A DNA stretch of 64,000 bases from Candidatus Phyllobacterium onerii (GCF_028331445.1 NZ_JAQMHX010000006.1:62001-126000); one strand, 5' to 3'; positions 38,464-47,215 are shown, numbered from the stretch's first letter. Program-made: numbers and translations. The notes: generated by a model from the letters alone, not told the origin.

Positions 38464-38961
38464 ATGGCTGACAAACGCGCCGATGTTGCAATCATCATGG
38501 GAAGCCAGTCGGATTGGGCAACCATGCGTCACACTGCCGAAACGCTGGACAGTCTCGGCGTCTCTCATGACGACCGCATTGTTTCCGCGCACAGAACCCC
38601 TGACAGACTTGTAAGCTTCGCCAAGGGCGCGCGCGAAGCCGGTTTCAAGGTGATTATCGCGGGCGCGGGTGGGGCTGCTCACCTGCCGGGAATGGCCGCA
38701 TCGATGACGGCGTTGCCGGTGTTTGGCGTGCCGGTGGAATCCAAGGCGCTTTCCGGGCAGGATTCACTCCTGTCGATCGTGCAGATGCCGGCCGGTATCC
38801 CCGTTGGCACTTTGGCGATCGGCCGAGCCGGTGCGGTCAATGCCGCTCTGCTGGCCGCTGCGGTTCTGAGCTTGAACGATGCCCCGCTGGCAAAGCGACT
38901 GGATGATTTCCGCAAGGCACAGAGCGACAAGGTCGCGTTGAGACCTTCTGACGAGGCGTAA
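38464..38961 (+). CDS. purE: N5-carboxyaminoimidazole ribonucleotide mutase
   Basis: This 165-residue class I PurE has [12 protein letters not shown] (phosphate-binding, about residues 11-22), [10 protein letters not shown] with the catalytic His (about 45), and [17 protein letters not shown]. It converts N5-CAIR to CAIR in purine synthesis. It is 2 nt upstream of purK, so the two form an operon. Confidence 0.97.
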   Translation: MADKRADVAIIMGSQSDWATMRHTAETLDSLGVSHDDRIVSAHRTPDRLVSFAKGAREAGFKVIIAGAGGAAHLPGMAASMTALPVFGVPVESKALSGQDSLLSIVQMPAGIPVGTLAIGRAGAVNAALLAAAVLSLNDAPLAKRLDDFRKAQSDKVALRPSDEA

Positions 38962-38963
38962 GA

Positions 38964-40037
38964 ATGATTTCCCCAGGATCAACGATTGGTATCATCGGTG
39001 GCGGTCAGCTTGGCCGTATGCTTGCCATGGCGGCGGCTCGACTCGGTTACAAAACTGTCATTCTAGAACCGCAGGAAAATTGTCCGGCGGCGCAAGTCGC
39101 AAACGAACATATCGTTGCGGCCTATGACGATCGGAATGCGCTTGAACAACTTGCCGAACTCTGTGACGTCATCACCTATGAATTCGAAAATGTTCCTGTC
39201 GATTCGGCCGAAATACTCAGTGAAATCAAACCTGTGTTTCCATCGCCGGGGGCCTTGAAAGTCTCACAGGACCGCGTCAGCGAAAAGCGCTTTCTAAACA
39301 ATGCGGGGATCCAGACGACACAATGGCTCAGTGTCGAGAACGAGGGCGACCTTGAAGCGGCTCTGCTGGCGTTCGGTGGCAAAGGCATCCTCAAGTCACG
39401 TCGTTTCGGCTATGACGGCAAGGGGCAGGTCAAGTTTTCCGGTAAAAAAGGTGAGGACGCCAAAAAAGGATTCGCTGCCATTGGCAGTGTCCCCTCCATC
39501 CTGGAAGCGCTGGTCGATTTTGTCTGTGAAATTTCCGTCATCGCGGCTCGGGACGAAGCCGGCAATATAAAGACTTATGACATCACCGAGAACGTCCACA
39601 AGAATGGCATTCTTGCGACCTCGACAGTGCCGGTCTCGGTATCATCGACCGTTGCGGGCCTTGCCGCCGATGCAGCACGTAAACTGTTGGAGGGCCTGAC
39701 GTATGTGGGCATTGCCGGCATGGAATTCTTCGTGCTCGCCAATGGGACTGTACTGGCGAACGAGTTTGCCCCGCGCGTGCATAATTCCGGTCACTGGACT
39801 GAAGCGGCCTGCGCCGTATCGCAATTCGAACAGCATATCAGGGCAATCACGGGCCTTCCGCTCGGCGATACGAGGCGGCATTCCGATTGTGTCATGGAGA
39901 ACCTGATCGGTGACGATATCGCAAAAGTTCCAGAAATCCTCAAGGAGGCCGGCGCAGTCGTGCAACTCTATGGCAAGGCGGAAGCACGTCCGGGTCGCAA
40001 GATGGGCCATGTGACGCGGATCACGAAACGCCTTTAG
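38964..40037 (+). CDS. purK: N5-carboxyaminoimidazole ribonucleotide synthase
   Basis: This 357-residue ATP-grasp enzyme makes N5-CAIR from AIR, bicarbonate and ATP. Motifs are GIIGGGQLGRMLAMAA near the N-terminus, SRRFGYDGKGQVKFS (ATP-grasp loop), and NEFAPRVHNSGHWTEAACAVSQFEQH (metal-binding and substrate part). Length is typical. Confidence 0.97.
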   Translation: MISPGSTIGIIGGGQLGRMLAMAAARLGYKTVILEPQENCPAAQVANEHIVAAYDDRNALEQLAELCDVITYEFENVPVDSAEILSEIKPVFPSPGALKVSQDRVSEKRFLNNAGIQTTQWLSVENEGDLEAALLAFGGKGILKSRRFGYDGKGQVKFSGKKGEDAKKGFAAIGSVPSILEALVDFVCEISVIAARDEAGNIKTYDITENVHKNGILATSTVPVSVSSTVAGLAADAARKLLEGLTYVGIAGMEFFVLANGTVLANEFAPRVHNSGHWTEAACAVSQFEQHIRAITGLPLGDTRRHSDCVMENLIGDDIAKVPEILKEAGAVVQLYGKAEARPGRKMGHVTRITKRL

Positions 40038-40093
40038 CGATAAATAAATGCGTGATTCTCCGATGAATCATGCCATGAATCGTGAGCCGGGTG

Positions 40094-40122
40094 TTGACAA
40101 TACAGGTAATCCTTGGCTATTT
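40094..40122 (+). promoter_or_regulatory. Sigma-70-type promoter for rpmJ
   Basis: TTGACA (40094-40099), 17-bp spacer, CTATTT (40117-40122). This is close to the rhizobial housekeeping consensus (CTTGAC, about 17 bp, CTATAT). Transcription would begin near 40,129. Confidence 0.7.
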
Positions 40123-40139
40123 CCCCGCAACGTGTTTAC

Positions 40140-40164
40140 GGCGCGCTTTTAAGGCGCGCTTTTT
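40140..40164 (+). promoter_or_regulatory. GC-rich hairpin with T-run in the rpmJ leader
   Basis: GGCGCGCTTTT occurs twice, 2 bp apart. The two GCGCGC blocks can pair with each other, and the second is followed by TTTTT. This looks like a short intrinsic terminator or attenuator within the leader, 40 nt before the rpmJ ATG. It may instead be the purK terminator. Confidence 0.45.
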
Positions 40165-40203
40165 ATTGGTGCCCGGTTTCGGGCGAAAGATACCGGTGCT
40201 GAA

Positions 40204-40329
40204 ATGAAGATCAAGAACTCCCTTAAAGCCCTGAAGGGCCGTCATCGTGACAATCAGCTGGTCCGTCGCAAGGGCCGCATGTATATCATCAACAAGACTG
40301 CTCCGCGTTTCAAAGCGCGCCAGGGCTGA
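40204..40329 (+). CDS. rpmJ: 50S ribosomal protein bL36
   Basis: This 41-residue protein, [20 protein letters not shown] at the start and [13 protein letters not shown] at the end, is the zinc-free bL36 type. The Cys ligands of the zinc-binding form are replaced, as is normal in Alphaproteobacteria. It stands alone between purK and a TPR gene, with its own promoter at 40094-40122. Confidence 0.95.
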   Translation: MKIKNSLKALKGRHRDNQLVRRKGRMYIINKTAPRFKARQG

Positions 40330-40391
40330 TATTACCCGTCTCACGGTTATTTGCATTTGACGTTTCGCTGATACGGATTACCATTCGTGTC

Positions 40392-40997
40392 ATGCGGAAC
40401 GTTGTTGTATTTTCGGCTATTTTTCTACTTGGCTTGCCGGCAATTGCCACCGCGCAGGATCCACTGCCGCCGCCGCAGCGGGCCGCCTTGCCCAACCAGA
40501 CATTGGCTGAAAAGCGCGCGGCGAGATTGGACGATCTGTTTGCCTCGCTGAAGCGTGAAAGCAACGAAGTCAAAGCGGCGCGTATTGCCTCATTGATACA
40601 GGCGCAATGGCAGAACTCCGGTAGTCCCACGATCGACCTGATGATGGGCTGGGCCGCTAAGGCCATGGAAGAAAAGAAGTATTCGGTCGCGCTGGATTTT
40701 CTGGACCAGGTCGTCGTGATGAAGCCGGACTATGCCGAGGGCTGGAACAGACGCGCAACCCTGAATTTTCTGGTGAACGATTACGGGCGTTCAATGGCGG
40801 ATATCCAGAAGACACTAGCGCTTGAACCACGGCATTTCGGGGCCATGGCCGGTATGGCGGCGATCCTCAAGGATACCGGCCGCAAGGAGGCCGCATTGCA
40901 GGCTTTCGAGCGCGTTCTGACGGTCTATCCGATGATGCGCGAGGCGCAGAAGCAGGCGGGTGAACTGGCCGACGAACTGACCGGCCAGCGGACGTAA
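40392..40997 (+). CDS. Exported TPR-repeat protein
   Basis: This 201-residue protein has a signal peptide (VVVFSAIFLLGLPAIATAQD, cleavage near residue 22) and about three tetratricopeptide helices pairs: AKAMEEKKYSVALDFLDQVV, WNRRATLNFLVNDYGRSMAD, MAAILKDTGRKEAALQAFER. It is probably a periplasmic scaffold; the partner is unknown. Confidence 0.8.
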   Translation: MRNVVVFSAIFLLGLPAIATAQDPLPPPQRAALPNQTLAEKRAARLDDLFASLKRESNEVKAARIASLIQAQWQNSGSPTIDLMMGWAAKAMEEKKYSVALDFLDQVVVMKPDYAEGWNRRATLNFLVNDYGRSMADIQKTLALEPRHFGAMAGMAAILKDTGRKEAALQAFERVLTVYPMMREAQKQAGELADELTGQRT

Positions 40998-41099
40998 CGC
41001 ACGTCGCCACAACCAATTTTCCCGTATAGATGGAAAAACTTGCGTCAGAATCGACGTTTAACGCATGGGAATCGGTGGTTCTTGCGTAGGAATCGGATC

Positions 41100-41130
41100 A
41101 TTGCGTTCCATTTGTCCATTGGAACGCAAT
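41100..41130. repeat. Perfect 11-bp inverted repeat
   Basis: ATTGCGTTCCA and TGGAACGCAAT, loop of 9 nt (TTTGTCCAT). It lies in the gap after the TPR gene, just before repeat copy B. It could be a terminator without a T-run or part of a mosaic repeat. Confidence 0.6.
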
Positions 41131-41159
41131 CAAACTCTACTGCGGCGGGCATCTGCCCC

Positions 41160-41221
41160 GATTTTCTGCGCTTCCGGTGCTCACGTACGATGTGTACGCT
41201 GCGCTCCGGTTCTCGAAAACC
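41160..41221 (+). repeat. RIME-like palindromic repeat, copy B (downstream of pyk)
   Basis: This 62-bp element has the same outer arms as copy A at 23977-24039. The apical stem is CGTAC...GTACG in place of TGGAC...GTCCA. The apical stem therefore differs in sequence but is kept in pairing. Confidence 0.8.
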
Positions 41222-41262
41222 ACGCCATATGCCTCACCGCAGCGACTTTCAAGACCGACAAG

Positions 41263-42699
41263 TTAGATGCCCGTCAGCCCGTCCGATCCGATATAGGCGA
41301 TGCGCAACATATTGGTCGAACCGGGCGTACGCAGCGGTACGCCGGCCGAGATGATGATGCGATCACCTGGATTGCCGAACTCTTCCTGGTAGGCGATGTG
41401 ACAGGCACGATCGACCATGTCGTCGAGGTCGCTGGCATCTTCAGTTACAACGCAGTGCAATCCCCAGACAAGAGAGAGCTTGCGCGCCGTTTCGACAACG
41501 GGCGACAGCGCGATGATCGGCAATAGAGGCCGCTCACGTGCCGCGCGTAGTCCGGTTGTGCCGGATGCGGTGTAGGTGACGATCGCCGAGAGGTTGAGCG
41601 TTTCGGCGATCTGGCGAGCGGCCAGCGAAATCGCATCGGCGCCCGTCGCGTTCGGCTCGGGACGCTGGGCGTGAATGATGCCCGGGTAGTTCGGATCGCG
41701 CTCGACCTCCTCGGCGATGCGCGCCATGGTCGATACGGCTTCGACCGGATAGGCGCCGGCGGCGGATTCGGCCGAGAGCATGACCGCATCGGCGCCTTCG
41801 AATACGGCTGTCGCAACGTCCGAAACCTCGGCTCGTGTCGGAACCGCTGCCGTGATCATCGATTCCAGCATCTGCGTGGCGACGACGACGGGCTTGCCGG
41901 CTCTGCGGCAGGCACGGATGATCTGCTTCTGGATGCCGGGAACCGTCTCCAGCGGCATTTCAACACCGAGATCGCCGCGGGCAACCATGAGCGCGTCGGA
42001 GAGCTCGATGATCTCCTCGAGGCGGGTGACGGCCTGCGGCTTTTCAATCTTCGACAGCAAGGCAACGCGGCCGCGCGAGATCTTGCGTACTTCGGCAAGA
42101 TCCTCCGGCCGCTGGATAAACGACAGGGCAACCCAGTCGACTTCCTCCTGCAGGACTGCATCGAGGTCGCGCCGGTCCTTTTCGGTGAGGGCGCTGACGC
42201 CGAGCGTCGTATCGGGCAGGCTGACGCCCTTCTTGTCGGAAATCGTCGTTCCGGAAACGACACGGCAGCGAATGTGCTTGCCGTCGGAAGCTTCCGCCAC
42301 CAGCGCGAGCTTGCCATCGTCGATCAAAAGGCGGTGCCCCGGCTCAACGGCTTCGAGAATTTCCGGATGGGGCAGGAATACGCGGGTATTGTCGCCCGGC
42401 GTGTCATTGTCGTCGAGCGTGAAGGTCTGCCCGGCAACGAGGTCGGCCTTGCCGTCCTTGAACTTGCCAACGCGCAACTTCGGCCCCTGCAAGTCGGCGA
42501 GAATGCCGATCGGCCGCCCCAGTTCCTTTTCGACATTGCGCAGGCGGCGCACGAGTTCGCGCATCAGGTCATGGCTGGCATGGCTCATGTTGATGCGGAA
42601 TACGTCCGCGCCGGCTTCGAACAGCTTGCGGATCATGGCTTCGTCGGAGGAAGCGGGACCCAGTGTGGCTAGAATTTTGACCTTGCGGCGGCGTCTCAT
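41263..42699 (-). CDS. pyk: Pyruvate kinase
   Basis: This 478-residue enzyme transfers phosphate from PEP to ADP. Motifs are ILATLGPASSDEAMI, FRINMSHASHD (Arg for phosphate), ALLSKIEKPQAV (catalytic Lys), MVARGDLGVEMPLE (metal Glu and Asp) and VATQMLESMI. The C-terminal regulatory domain is normal. It overlaps the DUF1036 stop by 4 nt (ATGA), so the two are translationally coupled, as in other Rhizobiales. Confidence 0.96.
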   Translation of the reverse strand: MRRRRKVKILATLGPASSDEAMIRKLFEAGADVFRINMSHASHDLMRELVRRLRNVEKELGRPIGILADLQGPKLRVGKFKDGKADLVAGQTFTLDDNDTPGDNTRVFLPHPEILEAVEPGHRLLIDDGKLALVAEASDGKHIRCRVVSGTTISDKKGVSLPDTTLGVSALTEKDRRDLDAVLQEEVDWVALSFIQRPEDLAEVRKISRGRVALLSKIEKPQAVTRLEEIIELSDALMVARGDLGVEMPLETVPGIQKQIIRACRRAGKPVVVATQMLESMITAAVPTRAEVSDVATAVFEGADAVMLSAESAAGAYPVEAVSTMARIAEEVERDPNYPGIIHAQRPEPNATGADAISLAARQIAETLNLSAIVTYTASGTTGLRAARERPLLPIIALSPVVETARKLSLVWGLHCVVTEDASDLDDMVDRACHIAYQEEFGNPGDRIIISAGVPLRTPGSTNMLRIAYIGSDGLTGI

Positions 42700-43175
42700 G
42701 GAGCGGGGGTATCCGTTACGATTGGAGAGGAGGGGGGATTTTCTTCCGTAAGCTGGACCATCCAGCTTGTTTGCTCGCCGGTATCGTACTCCTGAAATCC
42801 GGAGCGCTGGAAACCGCGCGCGAAACAGTCATTGATACCGGTAATCTTGAATTGGTTTTCGGCGACGCACATGTTCACCCTGCCATCCCAGCGCCCGCCG
42901 CTCTGCGCATCTTCGGCGTAGAGATAATAATAGCGCGAAGTCAGCGGTCCGACCACAAGCGTTGTGCAGGAGGACGCATTGACGTGCCACCAACCTTCAG
43001 TAACCCAGCCGGATTTGGCCCGGTAACCGAGCGCAACGCCGACAAGGTTTTGCGTTGTGTTGCAGACGCGGAAATCGGCATGGGCTTTGTCAGGTGCAAA
43101 AAAACTGCCCGCAATGAAAATGAATAAAAAAGCCGCTAGAGCATTTCCGTTCTTCTTCGAAATACCGAACTGCAT
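42696..43175 (-). CDS. DUF1036 exported protein
   Basis: This 159-residue protein has a signal peptide (ALAAFLFIFIAGSFFAPDKAHA). The DUF1036 domain follows: FRVCNTTQNLVGVALGYRAKSGWVTEGWW split by a conserved Cys, then NASSCTTLVVGPL and INDCFARGFQRSGF. The paired Cys probably form disulfides. The position directly upstream of pyk is conserved; its function is unknown. ATG 43175 is chosen, since the frame extending to 43304 enters a repeat element. Confidence 0.83.
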   Translation of the reverse strand: MQFGISKKNGNALAAFLFIFIAGSFFAPDKAHADFRVCNTTQNLVGVALGYRAKSGWVTEGWWHVNASSCTTLVVGPLTSRYYYLYAEDAQSGGRWDGRVNMCVAENQFKITGINDCFARGFQRSGFQEYDTGEQTSWMVQLTEENPPSSPIVTDTPAP

Positions 43176-43606
43176 TAGCCGTTTGTTGTTACGCAATTCC
43201 GGACGCAAAACCACTGCACACTTTTGCTGGAATTGCTTTAGAAAGCCGCCCAATCGCGTCCGCTGATGCTGCTGTTCAGCGTGGAATATAGACCACTTGC
43301 GCAATATTGCCTCCGTACGTCATGGTCACCCTTTTCGGTAGTTTCGCGAGCATTGTCAACGCAACCACGTAGAGTTCCTGCAACACTAAGACAAAAGAAT
43401 GATGCCTGAATTACCAACCAGGCTATGAATGATGGAAAACAAGCCCAATTCATTTTGAAAGACCTTCGTTGATTGCTAATTTTTCGTTGCCTCTAATCAG
43501 CAAATAGCCCCTATTCTTGACGCAATGAATCGCAACTCCAATATGTACGGGGCCACAGTCAGGACCCGTTAATCTGGCCGAACCAGACCCGATCGAGGAC
43601 GTTTAA
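43176..43606. other. 431-bp region between DUF1036 and DUF1244 genes
   Basis: It contains a repeat copy at 43181-43240 and otherwise AT-rich sequence that should hold the divergent promoters for DUF1036-pyk (minus) and DUF1244 (plus). I see no reading frame with plausible protein and no RNA gene. Confidence 0.5.
43181..43240 (+). repeat. Short interspersed repeat, copy 2
   Basis: TTACGCAATTCCGGACGCAA followed by AACCACTGCACACTTTTGCT and GGAATTGC. Inverted arms GCAATTCC and GGAATTGC enclose the element. It matches the copies at 20268-20328 and 43932-43986, in the same orientation. Confidence 0.8.
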
Positions 43607-43912
43607 ATGAGCAATCTTACTGACGACCAGCGCATTGCGCTTGAAGCTGCCGTTTTTCGCCGGCTTGTGGAGCATTTGCGGACCCGCAGCGACGTGCAGA
43701 ATATCGATCTGATGAATCTGGCGGGGTTCTGCCGCAACTGCCTGTCGAACTGGTATCGCGAAGCGGCTGAAGCGTCCGGCGAAGAGCTTTCCAAGGAAGA
43801 ATCACGCGAAATCATCTATGGCGAACCCTATGCGGAATGGCAGGCCAAGCATCAGCGTGAAGCCAGCGATGCGCAGAAAGCGGCTTTTGAGTCGAACAAG
43901 CCTGCGCATTGA
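43607..43912 (+). CDS. DUF1244 protein
   Basis: This 101-residue protein has the conserved core EHLRTRSDVQNIDLMNLAGF, CRNCLSNWYREAAE (two Cys) and EIIYGEPYAEWQAKHQ. It is a widespread small alphaproteobacterial family of unknown function. The Cys pair may bind metal. A GAGGACGTTTAA ribosome binding region precedes the ATG. Confidence 0.88.
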   Translation: MSNLTDDQRIALEAAVFRRLVEHLRTRSDVQNIDLMNLAGFCRNCLSNWYREAAEASGEELSKEESREIIYGEPYAEWQAKHQREASDAQKAAFESNKPAH

Positions 43913-43931
43913 TCGCTCCTGACTCTACCCT

Positions 43932-43986
43932 CTTGTTTTACACAATTCCGGACGCAAAACCGGCTCCCACTTTTGCTGGAATTGCT
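43932..43986 (+). repeat. Short interspersed repeat, copy 3
   Basis: ACACAATTCCGGACGCAAAA then CCGGCTCCCACTTTTGCTGG and AATTGCT. It is 38 of about 48 bases identical to copy 2 by eye, and lies 19 nt after the DUF1244 stop. Confidence 0.78.
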
Positions 43987-44078
43987 CAATTGTCTTGACT
44001 CATCATGCACTGGTCGGGCATCGGAACCCCTCGCGCGGCCGGTCTTGAGTCGCGAATTGAATTTTTACGGAGCGAGAG

Positions 44079-44348
44079 ATGAGCATGGATGATTTGGCAG
44101 CACAGGGCGGCGTCGAAGGTGTAGCTGCGGCAGAGCTTCGGCAGTTCATCGAACGCATCGAGCGTCTGGAAGAGGAAAAGACCACGCTTCAGGACGATAT
44201 CAAGGAAGTGATGGCCGAAGCCAAGGGCCGTGGTTACGACACCAAGATCATCCGCACGATCGTTCGGCTGCGCAAGAAGGACGCCAACGAGCGCAAGGAA
44301 GAAGAAGCGATCCTTGAATTGTATATGAATGCGCTCGGGATGGTATGA
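44079..44348 (+). CDS. DUF2312 protein
   Basis: This 89-residue protein has the DUF2312 core [40 protein letters not shown] and [20 protein letters not shown] helical, charged protein is predicted (GapR-like). In Caulobacter, DUF2312 members are nucleoid-associated proteins that bind AT-rich or overtwisted DNA ahead of replication. This family name is established; the local role is inference. Confidence 0.88.
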   Translation: MSMDDLAAQGGVEGVAAAELRQFIERIERLEEEKTTLQDDIKEVMAEAKGRGYDTKIIRTIVRLRKKDANERKEEEAILELYMNALGMV

Positions 44349-44444
44349 TTACTCGAGTCTCTGCTGCAAGCAAACGCTCCAGCCTTCGAGGCCGCAATCG
44401 CGGGTGCCTTTCTTGGTACGGCTGGGTAGAACCCCATCGGCTAT

Positions 44445-45338
44445 CTATGCAGTTTGATAGCGTGGTGCTGCTGTCAACGCAGTTGTAAGGTGGCTCGTCA
44501 TCAACAGGGCCGCTTTCTGTTGGTCGCCAACGGATATTGCGTCAAGAATGGTGACATGCTCGTGGCACCAATCCCGAACGCGTCGACGGTTGGTGTACCC
44601 GCCAAACTCCAATAGTCGGCGCAACCGGTTCTGTTGCTGTATCGCCTGCAGAAAGAAGATATTGCCGCTGAATTCAGCGACCATTTCGTGAAATTGCGCA
44701 TCTGTTTCAAAAAGCTGGCGGGGATCTACGGTCGTAATGTCAGGATGCGCTTCAAGGTAGAGATGCTGAAGACGCGATCGTTCGAGGGCGGCAGCATCGA
44801 AGCGAAACGTTTTAAGCAAAATCCCTGCCGGCTCGATCGTCTTACGGAAGTCATAGCTGTTACGCAGAGCCACCTGCGTATCAAGGGTAGGAAGAAAGGT
44901 CCAACCGCGGCCGCTATTCCTGGCGATCAATCCGTCGTTGACCAGATGCGCAATTGTACGCTGCAAGAGGATCCTGTCGACACCATAGCGGCGACTGATT
45001 TCAGTCTGTGTGATCGTTTCGTTGAGCTGGCCAGAAAGCCGGTCTTCTACTATGCGGGTATAAAGATCCTGATCGGCCGTAGACGGAATTTCGACTTCCA
45101 ACCGGTGAAGCTCTTCGGGCGGGGCTTTGAGGAAAAATCCCTGATTCTTGATTGCCTCAACCGCGCCACGCTCGGCAAGTAAGGTGAGTGCGGACCTTAT
45201 CGGCGTCCTCGAGACGCCGAGCAGGTCACCAAGCTGCTGTTCGCGCAGGTGATGGCCAGGTTCGAAGCGCGCTTCGCGCGCAACATCAAGAATTTGATTG
45301 GCGAGCCGATATCGGCTCTGACGCGCATTGTTCGCCAT
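44445..45338 (-). CDS. GntR/FCD-like regulator with two tandem winged helices
   Basis: This 297-residue protein has a GntR winged helix at residues about 10-71 (FEPGHHLREQQLGDLLGVSR). A second winged helix occupies about 88-150 (LNETITQTEISRRYGVDRI, then NDGLIARNSGRGWTFLP). A FCD-like helical ligand-binding domain follows at about 155-297 (HEMVAEFSGNIFFLQAIQQ, HVTILDAISVGDQQKAALL). The start is ATG 45338 with GGAG 6 nt upstream; GTG 45350 is less likely. It is divergent from the amino-acid ABC transporter and probably controls it. Confidence 0.85.
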   Translation of the reverse strand: MANNARQSRYRLANQILDVAREARFEPGHHLREQQLGDLLGVSRTPIRSALTLLAERGAVEAIKNQGFFLKAPPEELHRLEVEIPSTADQDLYTRIVEDRLSGQLNETITQTEISRRYGVDRILLQRTIAHLVNDGLIARNSGRGWTFLPTLDTQVALRNSYDFRKTIEPAGILLKTFRFDAAALERSRLQHLYLEAHPDITTVDPRQLFETDAQFHEMVAEFSGNIFFLQAIQQQNRLRRLLEFGGYTNRRRVRDWCHEHVTILDAISVGDQQKAALLMTSHLTTALTAAPRYQTA

Positions 45339-45641
45339 TCCAGGCTCCACTTAGTACGAGTAGTGCCGAGCTTATACAATTGTATTGATAGAATTCACAA
45401 GCGGATCGCGTGTCGACCGTCCCAGTTGGCATAGGAAAAATGCGTTATTTCCGCCTGACAACCCGATATGATCAAGCGGAAATGTATATTTTAGGGCAAA
45501 AAGGTGCATTCTTGCCCAAATATTAGGCAAACCCATTGATTGCGCAATTTTACGCACTTCCGACTTGACAGCTCCTGAATGAATTGTATTGTTAGTAACA
45601 TAAAGTGCAATATTAGTCACGCAGAAAAATGAGGGAAGCCA
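45339..45641. promoter_or_regulatory. Divergent regulatory region with ATTGTAT sites
   Basis: This AT-rich 303-bp gap lies between the GntR gene and the transporter. It holds a 12-bp perfect palindrome ATACAATTGTAT at 45374-45385. A second AATTGTATTGTTAG at 45582-45595 overlaps the -10 region. A promoter TTGACA (45565-45570), 16-bp spacer, TATTGT (45587-45592) precedes the transporter. The ATTGTATTG(A/T)TAG block is shared by both sites. Confidence 0.6.
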
Positions 45642-46451
45642 ATGAACAAGACAATGATTGCTGCATTTGCCTTGACGTTATGCGCCGCCACGCCCGTGGC
45701 TGCTGCGGACCTGCCTGCAACCGGTTTGGTCGAGAATGGATCATTGACGTATGGCGTTGCTGCTACCTTTGCGCCGTTCGAATTTCAGAAGGGCGGACAG
45801 CTTACGGGTTTTGACATCGATATGATTCAGGCGCTGGCCAAGAAACTCAATGGCCAGGCCAAGGCGATGAACATGGAGTTCAAAGGTCTGATACCCGCGC
45901 TCAGCGGCGGCCGGATCGATCTCATCAACTCGGCGATGTATATGAATGCCAAGCGCGCTGAGCAGGTCGACTTCATTCCGTATCTCAAAATCGGCAATCA
46001 GGTCATTGTTCAGGCGGGTAATCCGGCAAAAATAACAGGGCGTGATGACTCTCTCTGTGGCAAGACGATTTCGGTGACGCTCGGCGGGATTCAGGAGAAC
46101 CAGGCTCGCGCCGACGATGAGCGCTGCAAGACAAAGGGCCTCGACGGCGTCAAGGTCCTGACATTCCCGACCGCACAGGATTCCGCGCTTACGCTGCGGC
46201 AGGGTCGGGCGGATGCCACCTTCGACTCCACACCCGGTGCCGTTGTCCTGCAAAGCGAGGTGCCGGGCGTCTATGAAACGGTCGGAGCCGAGTTCGAATC
46301 GGACACCAGCATCGGCATGGCAACACGCAAAGGCGATACAGCGGTACAGGGCGCAATAAAGGCGGCGCTTGAGGAGATCGTGGCTGACGGAACCTACAAG
46401 CAGCTGATCGAAAAATGGAAACTTCCGGCCTCCGTATCGATCTTCAACTGA
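45642..46451 (+). CDS. Amino-acid ABC transporter substrate-binding protein (family 3)
   Basis: This 269-residue periplasmic protein has a signal peptide (MIAAFALTLCAATPVAAA) and a family 3 fold: GVAATFAPFEFQKGGQLTGFDIDM near residues 40-63 (split as in AFE/FDxDM), YLKIGNQVIVQAGNPAKI, TISVTLGGIQEN and GRADATFDSTPGAVVL. It is typical of polar amino acid or opine uptake. AGGGAAGCCA lies before the ATG. It heads the operon 45642-52356. Confidence 0.9.
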   Translation: MNKTMIAAFALTLCAATPVAAADLPATGLVENGSLTYGVAATFAPFEFQKGGQLTGFDIDMIQALAKKLNGQAKAMNMEFKGLIPALSGGRIDLINSAMYMNAKRAEQVDFIPYLKIGNQVIVQAGNPAKITGRDDSLCGKTISVTLGGIQENQARADDERCKTKGLDGVKVLTFPTAQDSALTLRQGRADATFDSTPGAVVLQSEVPGVYETVGAEFESDTSIGMATRKGDTAVQGAIKAALEEIVADGTYKQLIEKWKLPASVSIFN

Positions 46452-46475
46452 CATGCATTAGAGAAGGAGAGCGGG

Positions 46476-47204
46476 ATGTCACTCGAACTCGTCTTCGACT
46501 ATCTGGTTTCGCCCGCTTTCTTTCACGGTGCGATGCTTACGCTCCTGATTACAGCGACATCGCTTTTATTTGGAATTATCGTCGGCCTCGTCGTGGCGCT
46601 CCTGCAGGAATCGCGCTTCCGCTTTCTGCAGGGGTCGACGCTCGTCTATCTCTGGCTCTTCCGCGGCACGCCCGTCCTGTTCCAGATCATATTCATTTAC
46701 AATGTCCTGCCCACCTTCGGGATCCGGCTTTCGGCTTTCGTCAGTGCCGTCATCGCGCTCTCGCTGAATGAAGGCGCCTACATGGCCGAAATCATTCGGT
46801 CCGGGCTACAGGCAGTGAAGAAAGGCCAGCGGACAGCCGGTCTTGCGCTCGGTATGACGCGGGCTGCCGTCATGCGCTATATCGTGATCCCGCAGGCTGC
46901 ACGTATCATCCTTCCACCAATTGGCAATCAGATGATCGGCATGCTCAAGACGAGCGCTCTCGTTTCTGTCGTCGCGGTTGAGGAACTGCTGCTCGTTGCC
47001 AACCAGACGGCGAGCTCGAATTTCCGCTATTTCGAAGCATTGACTGCGGCGGGTATCTACTATCTGGCGCTGACAACTCTGTTCATGGTGTTTCAATACT
47101 TCCTCGAACGATCGCTTGACCCCAAGCGAGCCCGTCGAAGCCAAAAGTCAGTCCCCCTTCTTGATCGGCTGACGCTCATCACCCAGCAAACCGAATCCCG
47201 GTGA
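46476..47204 (+). CDS. Amino-acid ABC transporter permease (HisM/GlnP type)
   Basis: This 242-residue protein has about five helices and the EAA loop EIIRSGLQAVKKGQRTAGLA, followed by GMTRAAVMRYIVIPQAAR. RGTPVLFQIIFIY is typical of polar amino acid permeases. Only one permease is present, so it probably works as a homodimer. GGAGAGCGGG precedes ATG 46476. Confidence 0.92.
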   Translation: MSLELVFDYLVSPAFFHGAMLTLLITATSLLFGIIVGLVVALLQESRFRFLQGSTLVYLWLFRGTPVLFQIIFIYNVLPTFGIRLSAFVSAVIALSLNEGAYMAEIIRSGLQAVKKGQRTAGLALGMTRAAVMRYIVIPQAARIILPPIGNQMIGMLKTSALVSVVAVEELLLVANQTASSNFRYFEALTAAGIYYLALTTLFMVFQYFLERSLDPKRARRSQKSVPLLDRLTLITQQTESR

Positions 47205-47215
47205 AGGAGAAAGCC

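Noticed and set aside
43176..43304. N-terminal extension of the DUF1036 frame
   Set aside because: It lies in an interspersed repeat, and the signal peptide starts at the downstream ATG 43175.
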